Source: Streptomyces sp. G44 (GTDB lineage: Bacteria; Actinomycetota; Actinomycetes; Streptomycetales; Streptomycetaceae). Taken from it: a stretch of DNA of 33,264 bases. The stretch is taken from contig NZ_JAFEXF010000071.1 of the NCBI RefSeq assembly GCF_016905445.1, positions 1 to 33,264 of the forward strand, read 5' to 3'. Positions 26,279 to 33,264 of the stretch are shown piece after piece. Numbering within the stretch: the stretch's first letter is position 1; the number at the start of each line of letters is the position of its first letter. Made by a program: the position numbers and the translations under genes. Under the pieces are notes generated by a model. That model saw nothing but the letters and a program-made list of their open reading frames with translations, was not told the DNA's origin and ran no database searches.

Positions 26279-27175
26279 CTACCAGGACGTCCCGGTCAGC
26301 CGCTCGTACGCCTCGATGTACTTGGCGCGGGTGGCGTCCACCACGTCCCGCGGCAGCGCCGGCGGCGGCTGCTCGCTCTTGCGGTCCCAGCCCGAGGCCG
26401 GCGAGGTCAGCCAGTCCCGTACGAACTGTTTGTCGAACGACGGCTGGGCGCGGCCCGGCTCCCACTGGTCGGCGGGCCAGAACCGCGAGGAGTCCGGCGT
26501 CAGGACCTCGTCGCCGATGAACAGCGCCCCGTCGTCGAAGCCGAACTCGAACTTGGTGTCGGCGAGGATCAGGCCCCGCTCGCGCGCGATGTTCCGGGCC
26601 CTGCTGTAGACGGCGAGCGTCGCCTGGCGCAGCTGCGCGGCGGTCTCCGGGCCGACCTGGCGGGCGACTTCCTCGTAGCTCACGTTCTCGTCGTGCTCAC
26701 CGACGGCCGCCTTCGCCGCGGGCGTGAAGATCGGGCCGGGCAGCTCCGAGCCGTCGACCAGGCCCTCGGGCAGCGCGAGGCCGCAGACGGTACGGCTCTG
26801 GTTGTACTCCAGGAGGCCCGAACCGGCGAGGTAGCCGCGGGCCACGCACTCGACCGGGACCATCTCCAGGGACTTGCAGACGAGCGTGCGGCCCTCCCAG
26901 TCGGCGGGGGCGCCCTGCGGCAGGTCGGTGGAGATGACGTGGTTCGGGATGATGTCCGCGAGCTGGTCGAACCACCACAGGGAGAGCCGGGTGAGGACGC
27001 GGCCCTTGTCGGGGATCTCCGAGGGCAGCACCCAGTCATAGGCGGAGAGCCGGTCGCTGGCGACCATGACCAGCTCACCCGCCTCGTTCCGGTACAGCTC
27101 GCGCACCTTGCCGGTGTGGAGGTGGACCAGGCCCGGCACGTGCACAGGCTCGGGCTTTTCTACGAATCCGGACAC
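26279..27175 (-). CDS. purC: Phosphoribosylaminoimidazole-succinocarboxamide synthase (SAICAR synthetase)
   Basis: 298 residues, full length. It joins CAIR and aspartate with ATP to give SAICAR (step 8). Typical segments: HTGKVRELY (20-28), ASDRLSAYDWVLP, IIPNHVIS, VECVARGYLAGSG (108-120) and LADTKFEFG (about 205-213), which carry the ATP and substrate contacts. The GTG at 27175 has GGAGGGAACC directly upstream. It is a single-gene unit. An inverted repeat TCTCCC-N7-GGGAGA (27212-27230) lies about 40 bases upstream and could be a leader hairpin or operator. Confidence 0.97.
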   Translation of the reverse strand: MSGFVEKPEPVHVPGLVHLHTGKVRELYRNEAGELVMVASDRLSAYDWVLPSEIPDKGRVLTRLSLWWFDQLADIIPNHVISTDLPQGAPADWEGRTLVCKSLEMVPVECVARGYLAGSGLLEYNQSRTVCGLALPEGLVDGSELPGPIFTPAAKAAVGEHDENVSYEEVARQVGPETAAQLRQATLAVYSRARNIARERGLILADTKFEFGFDDGALFIGDEVLTPDSSRFWPADQWEPGRAQPSFDKQFVRDWLTSPASGWDRKSEQPPPALPRDVVDATRAKYIEAYERLTGTSW

Positions 27176-27302
27176 GGTTCCCTCCAGTGATTCCGACCAA
27201 GTGGTGTCGATTCTCCCGTATCGAGGGAGAGGTCTTGGCCAGGGGTCGGCCCGAGCCGTGCGGGGCCCCGGGGGCAGGGTCCGCCGGGCCCTGCCGGAAT
27301 GG
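27176..27302. other. Spacer between purC and the dimethylformamidase-like gene
   Basis: Holds the purC ribosome site, the inverted repeat TCTCCC-GTATCGA-GGGAGA at 27212-27230 (plus-strand reading) and a GC-rich tail. No clear promoter hexamers. Confidence 0.4.
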
Positions 27303-28790
27303 TCAGTCCCGCTTGCAGATGCGGTCCAGGAGGTTGGCCGTGGCGCGCTGCACCCGGGCGTCCACGTGCCCCGGGCGGTCGAGCGCCGGGGACCAGGCGA
27401 AGGTGCCGGAGGCGAAGACCAGGGCGCCCGAGGGCGCGCGGTAGAGCGAGGACTCCTGGTGGCGGGTGACGCCCTCCGCGTCCGCGTACGGCGAGTGGGC
27501 GAGCAGGATGCGGCCCTGGTGCTCGGGGAGCGCCGTCCGCGGGAAGTAGCGGTCGGCCTCGCCCGCGACCAGGCCCTCGATCTCGTCGCCCTCGTGCGCC
27601 CCGGTCGCCTCCCACAGCCAGTGGTCGGCGTTGCGGACGACCAGGGGGTGCGGTTCGGGGACGCGGCCCGCGTACTGGATGCCGAGCAGTTGCTGCTCGG
27701 CCGTGTTGTCGCCGTCCCGCTCGCGCCAGAGCGCGGACCTGCCGGGGCCGCGGCGCTTGCGGCAAGTCAGCAGGCGGTCCGGTACGCCGGACGGGGAGGG
27801 CCCCAACTCCACCTGCCAGTACATGGTGTTGGCGGAGAGGAAGACCAGGGAGGTGCCGCCGTCGCGGGCCAGCTCCACGGTGCGGCGCATCGCCGGTGAC
27901 CAGTACTCGTCGTGGCCCGGGAAGACCAGGCCCCGGTAGCGGGTGGGGTCGATGCGGCCCGCGTGCAGGTCACGGGCGTCGGCGTACGCCAGGTCGTAGC
28001 CGTAACGCTCGGCCCAGCGGATGAAGTCGTAGGCATGGCCGACGTGCAGGGGCAGGCCCGCGCCCGCGTAGGGACGGTCGAAGGAGACCGTGACGGCGGC
28101 CTCGCTCTCGCCGAGGAGACGTCCCTCCTCGTCCCACGCGTGATAGAGGCTGGCGCCGGTGCGGCCGTCCTCCGGATAGAGGTTGTACGCCTGCCACGTC
28201 ACGTCCGGCAGGAGCAGCAGGAGGTCGGCGGGGTGGCTGTCGCGGACCGTGAAGGGCACGTGCGAGCGGTAGCCGTCGGCGGTGGTGAGCACCGCCACGT
28301 ACGCCCCGATGTTCCAGTAGCTCGGGATCTGAAGGCGCCAGGAGAGCCACCAGTGGTGGCAGGAGACCGTGCGGTCCGCGGTGAGCGGGGGCGGCTGGAC
28401 GATGCCGGAGAGGCGCGGGCTGGTCGTGATCTTGCAGGCGCCGTCGCCGCCGTAGTGCCCGATGCGGTAGATGTCGACGCTGAACTGCTGGGGCGGGTCC
28501 ACCGTGACGTGGAAGTCGATCGCCTCGCCCGGGGCGGCGGCGCCGGTGGCGGTGAAGCCCTTGATCTGGCACCGCACGTCGTCGGCGGTCCGGGGAGCAC
28601 CGGTGCGGGGTGCCGGGATGTTCGCCCCCGGGGCCGAGGCGTGGTCGACGTACCAGGGCACGACCTTGCCCGTGTCGTCGAAGTAGTGCTCGGATCCTCG
28701 CAGCCAGGGCAGCGGGCCCTGGCCGAACGGGTCCGACACGGCGTGCGCCAGCGCGCCCGATTCCCAGCGGCGGATCGGCTCCTGCCCCAT
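27303..28790 (-). CDS. N,N-dimethylformamidase large-subunit-like protein
   Basis: 495 residues from an ATG at 28790 with GGAGGGG about 5 bases upstream; a start 24 codons earlier lacks support. The central and C-terminal parts (about 180-490) resemble the DMFase large-subunit C-terminal domain. IGHYGGDGACK (110-120), the GHDEYWS motif (292-298) and a late ASGTFAWSPALD stretch are characteristic. In true DMFase this domain holds a mononuclear iron site formed by Tyr and Glu and hydrolyses N,N-dimethylformamide; Tyr and Glu are present in the motif here. No signal peptide is seen. The real substrate in Streptomyces is unknown, and the domain is widespread in proteins of unknown role. No small subunit gene is adjacent, so formamidase activity is only a family-based guess. 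Confidence 0.75.
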   Translation of the reverse strand: MGQEPIRRWESGALAHAVSDPFGQGPLPWLRGSEHYFDDTGKVVPWYVDHASAPGANIPAPRTGAPRTADDVRCQIKGFTATGAAAPGEAIDFHVTVDPPQQFSVDIYRIGHYGGDGACKITTSPRLSGIVQPPPLTADRTVSCHHWWLSWRLQIPSYWNIGAYVAVLTTADGYRSHVPFTVRDSHPADLLLLLPDVTWQAYNLYPEDGRTGASLYHAWDEEGRLLGESEAAVTVSFDRPYAGAGLPLHVGHAYDFIRWAERYGYDLAYADARDLHAGRIDPTRYRGLVFPGHDEYWSPAMRRTVELARDGGTSLVFLSANTMYWQVELGPSPSGVPDRLLTCRKRRGPGRSALWRERDGDNTAEQQLLGIQYAGRVPEPHPLVVRNADHWLWEATGAHEGDEIEGLVAGEADRYFPRTALPEHQGRILLAHSPYADAEGVTRHQESSLYRAPSGALVFASGTFAWSPALDRPGHVDARVQRATANLLDRICKRD

Positions 28791-28970
28791 GTCTTCCCCT
28801 CCCTCACTCCCCCGGCCTGCGGCGCCGGCCGGTGCGTACGGTCCGGCGACGGAACCCAGCACATCACATTACGCACGCGCTCCGTCACCGTTCGTCGCTA
28901 ATTGACGGGAACGGACAGAAACGGAAGGGAAGCTTCCGGATCTCGGTGCGGCACGGGTGTGACAGCGGGA
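28791..28970. other. Promoter region of the dimethylformamidase-like gene
   Basis: 180 bases. Read on the minus strand, GAAC-N16-CGTAATG occurs near 28895-28870 and could be an ECF-sigma-type promoter; TAATGT in the same place could be a -10. No terminator with a U-tract is seen for the gene ending at 28971, only aagcttcc-like short repeats. Confidence 0.35.
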
Positions 28971-30917
28971 TCAGACGAGGCGGACCGGTTTCTCCTGTCG
29001 GACGCCGAGACGCGCGAGCCACTCCCGCAGGGGGGACGGGTCGCCGTGCTCGACGAGGCGCTGCACGCGGGGCGCCAGGTCCGCCGCGCGCTTACCGTCG
29101 ATCAGCAGGGCGGGGCCGTCGAGCCAGTCGAGGCCGGGGGCGGCGCCTGCGGTGTCCACGGCCGCGCAGCAGACCATCGCCGTGACATGGTCGACCAGCA
29201 GCTCACGGCCCGTGCGGGGCGGCTGGAGGGGGAACAGCGGCAGCGCGCCGTCGTCCCAGAGCGCCTCGTCGGGGCCCGGCCCTGCCGGGGCGGGGCGCGG
29301 CGGGGCGGCGGCCTCCTCGCGGGCCAGCTCGGCGGTGAGCCCGGCGGCGAGGACACCGCTGGGCCCTTCGTCACGGAGGCCGGGGCCCCCGGGACCCGCA
29401 GCGCCTTCGGGACCCTCGGCATCTTCGGGACCCTCGGCATCTTCGGGACCTCCAGCACCATCGGCGCCCTCTGCACCTTGGGCAACCTCTGCATCTCCGG
29501 CACCTTCGGCATCTCTGGCACCTTCAGCACCTTTGGCAGAGGACTCGTACGCCCCATAGGACCCATACGCCCCGTACGAGTCAGGCGACCCGTACGACCC
29601 GTACACCCCCGTGGCCGTCAGGTGGTCCAGGACGCGGGCGAGCGTCGGGCCCTCGGGGTCGGAGGCCGCGGGGCCCGCGCGGTGGCCGGCGTCCAGGGAG
29701 TCCAGGACGCGGTGCAGGCGGGCGGCGTCCATGCGCCACTTGCGGTCCACGACCTCGTCCGGATACTCCTGCCAGGCCACCGGCGCCCAGTCCGGGCCCG
29801 TCTCGGCGGGTCCGCCGTGGAAGAGGCGGGCGGCGAGCAACGAAGCCGCCTCGTCCACCGCACCCGGCTCCTCCAGCAGGTCGCAGGCGGGGCGCTCGCC
29901 CAGCCGGGAGGCGAACCCGTCCGCCAGGCGGTCCCTGCGGGACAGCTCGGTGAGCGCGGAGACCACGCCCGCGTCCAGCCGGGACGGCCAGCGGCCCATC
30001 CGCCAGGCGGGCAGCGCGACCCGGGTAAGCAGCCGGTCCCAGCCGGCGTACGCCAGACCGACCTGCTCCTGGGCGACGATCCGCACGCCGTAGTCCACGG
30101 TCTGGGCGCGCTCGGCGGCAGCCGCGGCGACCCCCCGCTCCATCTCGGCGGCGTGCACCCGGCAGTTGCGCAGGAGCAGCCGGGCGACCCAGCCGACCCC
30201 GGCGAGCACCGTCCGGGCCAGCGGGCCGCGCCCCGGGGCCGCGGCCACCGCGACCGCCGCGTCGAGTCCGCGTACGAAACGCCGGGCGGCGGCTATGTCG
30301 GGGTGCGCGGAGGGGCCCGTGCCCGCCACGACCGGAGCGAGCACGGCGCGCAGCTCACCGACCCGCATCCACCACAGGAACGGCGACCCGATCACGAGCA
30401 CGGGGGCGACGGAGGGAGAGCGCTCGGGAGCGCGGACGCCGCCCGGGCCGCCGGAGGCCCCGCCGCGCGCCGGAGAGGTGTCCCGGCCGCGCGCGGGCGG
30501 GCCGTGCGCCGGGTGGGTGCGGTCCTCCAGCCAGCTGTCGCAGTCGGGGGTGAGCGCTATCGCCGAGGGCGCGGGCACGTCCAGCCGGTCGGCGAGGTCA
30601 CGGACCAGCCGGTACAGATCAGGGGCGGACTCCTCGGCGATCGGGACCGTGGGGCTCAGCGCGGGTCTGGCCCGCGCGACGACCAGCGCGACACCCGCCG
30701 CGGCGAGCAGCGCCAGCACGGCGAGCACCGTCACCGTCCAGCGCACGACGTCCCAACTCCCGCCGCTGATATGGCCCGTGGCCCCGCCCGCGAGCAGCAC
30801 GACGGCGGCGGCCGCGGGCAGCAGGGCCACGGCCAGTGCCCGGCCGCGCAGACGCAGCACGGCGAGGGCCCGGGAGCGCGCGGCCTGCGCGCCGACCTCC
30901 ACACCTGTACCTGACAC
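28971..30917 (-). CDS. Membrane protein with degenerate M48 peptidase-like domain
   Basis: About 648 residues from a GTG at 30917 (AGGGGG lies about 11 bases upstream; an ATG at 30977 is a weaker alternative). Two membrane spans at about 28-46 and 59-81. The following segments follow the plan of M48 (HtpX/Ste24) proteases: LYRLVRDLADRLDVPAPSAI and VLVIGSPFLWWMRVGELRAVLAPVVAG. In active enzymes the last would read AHELAH; here it is APVVAG, so both Zn-ligand histidines and the catalytic Glu are gone. A Gly/Ala/Glu/Asp low-complexity region and a YGSYG-type repeat interrupt the C-terminal half (29395-29605). The last 100 residues are again well ordered. Probably a non-catalytic membrane scaffold or regulator (inference). 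Confidence 0.7.
   Translation of the reverse strand: MSGTGVEVGAQAARSRALAVLRLRGRALAVALLPAAAAVVLLAGGATGHISGGSWDVVRWTVTVLAVLALLAAAGVALVVARARPALSPTVPIAEESAPDLYRLVRDLADRLDVPAPSAIALTPDCDSWLEDRTHPAHGPPARGRDTSPARGGASGGPGGVRAPERSPSVAPVLVIGSPFLWWMRVGELRAVLAPVVAGTGPSAHPDIAAARRFVRGLDAAVAVAAAPGRGPLARTVLAGVGWVARLLLRNCRVHAAEMERGVAAAAAERAQTVDYGVRIVAQEQVGLAYAGWDRLLTRVALPAWRMGRWPSRLDAGVVSALTELSRRDRLADGFASRLGERPACDLLEEPGAVDEAASLLAARLFHGGPAETGPDWAPVAWQEYPDEVVDRKWRMDAARLHRVLDSLDAGHRAGPAASDPEGPTLARVLDHLTATGVYGSYGSPDSYGAYGSYGAYESSAKGAEGARDAEGAGDAEVAQGAEGADGAGGPEDAEGPEDAEGPEGAAGPGGPGLRDEGPSGVLAAGLTAELAREEAAAPPRPAPAGPGPDEALWDDGALPLFPLQPPRTGRELLVDHVTAMVCCAAVDTAGAAPGLDWLDGPALLIDGKRAADLAPRVQRLVEHGDPSPLREWLARLGVRQEKPVRLV
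29395..29605 (-). repeat. In-frame low-complexity repeats inside the M48-like gene
   Basis: Imperfect 18-bp units encode EDAEGP-like blocks, followed by units encoding YGSYG/YGAYG. All are multiples of three, so the frame is kept; the length probably varies between strains. Confidence 0.75.
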
Positions 30918-31162
30918 GACCGATGGCACCCCCTGCTGCCTACTGCACGGCCGCCGGCCTGGGCCGGCGGCACACATCAACGGCGTTGCTCTTGCTCACT
31001 CCCCCACTGTGGCACCCGCCACTGACATCGCAATGCCGGTGGTCTGTTTGGCTCTGGGCGCCCTGAACGCTTGCGCCGCACCCTAGTTGGGGTACCGGTC
31101 GTCGTCAGCCGGATGGCTCAGCGGTCACTCGATGGAATGGCTTTGGCTAAAGGTGGGTGCCG
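30918..31162. other. Upstream region of the M48-like gene
   Basis: Contains a promoter candidate (31080-31108) and a roughly 155-base leader with a perfect hairpin, gccgccggcc-TG-ggccggcggc (30950-30971). No gene is supported on either strand. Confidence 0.5.
31080..31108 (-). promoter_or_regulatory. Candidate promoter of the M48-like gene
   Basis: Minus strand: CTGACG (31108-31103), a 17-base spacer and TAGGGT (31085-31080), a good match to the major vegetative consensus. The start point would be near 31073. Confidence 0.5.
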
Positions 31163-31196
31163 AAAAGGCCCCGGATCCATGTCGGATCCGGGGCCT
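31163..31196 (-). terminator. Terminator after purD
   Basis: A perfect 13-bp stem (aggccccggatcc and its complement), a 5-base loop and TTTT on the minus strand, 81 bases after the purD stop. Confidence 0.88.
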
Positions 31197-31277
31197 GAGG
31201 CCGACCGCGCGCCACGCGGCCTCGCGGCTGCACATCACGCGGGAACGCGGCCGCACGTCATGCGGGCACGCGGCCGG

Positions 31278-32531
<1,254 letters not shown>

Positions 32532-32538
32532 GGTGGTC

Positions 32539-32613
32539 AGCCTAGCCCGCGGGCCGGCATGACTTTGTACGGGCTGCCGAGCCGGGCTCCCGCGCCTCTT
32601 GTACGTTCGTACA
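32539..32613 (-). promoter_or_regulatory. purD promoter region with upstream palindrome
   Basis: The -10 candidate TAGGCT (32544-32539) sits 7 bases before the GTG; the -35 is poor. About 75 bases upstream of the start lies the perfect palindrome TGTACG-AA-CGTACA (32613-32600), a plausible regulator-binding site. Confidence 0.5.
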
Positions 32614-32706
32614 GTCTCGGGGGGTTCTCGGCAGTCCTCGGGGTCGGGTTCTGCCACATGCCGTCGGGCCACTCGCCGCCACGCGGGCCTGGCCGCTCGG
32701 CCTGGC

Positions 32707-33030
32707 CGGACGCTTGGGCGGGCACGGACGCTTGAGCCGACCCGGCACTCAGGCCACCCGGACGCTCAGACCACGCGGAGGAGCGGGCCCGCCCGGACGC
32801 TCGGAGCGGGCCCGGCACTTAGGCCACCCGGACGCTCAAACCGCGCGGAGGTGCAGGCCCGCCCGGACGCTCGGGGCGGCAACGGACGCTCAGGCTGCCC
32901 CGACACTCAGGCTTGCCCGGACGCCGGGCCTGGCCGGACGCTCAAGCGAGGGCGGACGCCCGGCCTGGCCGGACGCTCAAGCGGGGGCGGACGCTCCGCC
33001 CAGCAACGGACGCTCAGGCCGCCCGGCCGC
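32707..33030. repeat. 35-bp-period minisatellite
   Basis: About 13 copies of a CGGACGCTC core (for example at 32707, 32725, 32759, 32794, 32829, 32864, 32883, 32935, 32970, 32988, 33007). Main spacing is 35 bp, with half-unit copies 17-19 bp apart. Two 70-bp blocks, 32741-32810 and 32811-32880, differ at 7 positions. The period is not a multiple of three and no gene covers the array, so it is non-coding. It fills the space between the purD upstream region and the dnaX stop. Confidence 0.9.
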
Positions 33031-33040
33031 CCCGGGCGGC
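33026..33040 (-). terminator. GC hairpin after dnaX
   Basis: gccgccc and gggcggc form a perfect compact hairpin 27 bases after the dnaX stop. A weak terminator candidate at the edge of the repeat array. Confidence 0.4.
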
Positions 33041-33066
33041 CCGGACACCTCGGGCGGCCAGGCCGC

Positions 33067-33264
33067 CTATTCGTTCGGGTACTCGTCGACCACCGTCGCG
33101 CCCAGCTCGCGGACGATCAGGTCGTGGCCGGAGAGGGCGGATTCGACCAGGTCCGGGTCGTCGTCCTCCGGGATGTCGTCCTCGGGGGAGACGTGCTCCG
33201 GCGCGGGGGCGGGGCGGGGAGGCGGGGTCGGCTCCGGTGCCGAGGGGGGCGGTGCGTGCGGGGC
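33067..33264 (-). CDS. dnaX: C-terminus of DNA polymerase III gamma/tau subunit (partial)
   Basis: The last 65 codons of a gene that begins outside the window. The visible part is a Pro/Ala-rich linker (PPPRPAPAPEH), an acidic stretch (SPEDDIPEDDDPDL) and the end SGHDLIVRELGATVVDEYPNE. From memory this tail and the position beside purD match Streptomyces DnaX, the clamp-loader subunit that links polymerase cores. The catalytic AAA+ part is not present here, so the call rests on the tail and synteny. Confidence 0.75.
   Translation of the reverse strand, partial: APHAPPPSAPEPTPPPRPAPAPEHVSPEDDIPEDDDPDLVESALSGHDLIVRELGATVVDEYPNE

Noticed and set aside
27176..27302. Small gene upstream of purC on the plus strand
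   Set aside because: The open frame overlaps purC antisense and continues into the neighbour antisense; no ribosome site.
31083..31160. Possible tRNA-like segment (GGATGGCTCAGCGG)
   Set aside because: Resembles a D-arm start but no acceptor, anticodon or T-arm pairing could be built.
32707..33030. CRISPR array
   Set aside because: The repeats are degenerate, spacers are themselves repeats with 17-19 and 35 bp periodicity, and no cas genes are present.

Overview
The window is chromosomal DNA from a Streptomyces or a very close relative. The sequence shows very high GC, frequent GTG starts, a bldC developmental regulator, an Lsr2-type nucleoid protein, a Streptomyces-type valine dehydrogenase, a DUF3073 protein, a mycothiol-dependent-type enzyme, and one TTA codon in a histidine kinase. 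From memory, the gene order (dnaX, purD, purC, purL-Q-S, lsrL, purF, purM, DUF3073, vdh, bldC, hrpA) matches a conserved Streptomyces core block, so this is mostly core chromosome rather than an island.

Layout. Positions 1-139 are an almost pure C tract that looks like a degraded contig end, and the first gene, a membrane protein, runs off through it. Positions 1228-3271 hold a thiol-redox set on the minus strand: a small secreted protein, a DsbA-like thioredoxin-fold protein and a CcdA-like membrane protein. hrpA (3354-7340, plus) diverges from it and is followed by tRNA-Asp, a perfect terminator and a small HCxxCH protein. The sparsest stretch is 7912-9245, where bldC (68 codons) is the only gene in 1.3 kb. 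An unrecognised protein, vdh and the DUF3073 gene follow.

Purine block. Six de novo IMP steps or subunits plus purM lie on the minus strand between 12041 and 32531: purF (step 1), purD (step 2), purS/purQ/purL (step 4), purM (step 5) and purC (step 8). They form several separate units: purF-purM, purS-purQ-purL (coupled by 4-base overlaps), purC alone and purD alone. Interleaved on the same strand are a double-META lipoprotein, a mycothiol-dependent-type DinB protein, an ArsR-like regulator with an M23 peptidase, a dimethylformamidase-like protein and a membrane protein that looks like a dead M48 peptidase. lsrL diverges from purS.

The plus-strand stretch 22095-26257 has three tRNA-Gly genes and an ABC-2 transporter/two-component cassette lying between two tRNA-Gly(GCC) copies.

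Most unusual points: (1) the tRNA-Gly(UCC) at 22095 has an abnormal D/T-loop elbow like that of cell-wall-dedicated glycine tRNAs; (2) the ArsR-like gene has a near-consensus, apparently leaderless promoter with a perfect 16-bp palindrome between -35 and -10; (3) several genes have a TANNNT box 6-7 bases before the start codon, suggesting leaderless transcripts, including purF and purD; (4) a 35-bp-period minisatellite lies between purD and dnaX; (5) the histidine kinase carries a TTA codon; (6) the M48-like protein has lost its HExxH motif; (7) tandem hairpins and an AT-rich palindrome surround bldC.
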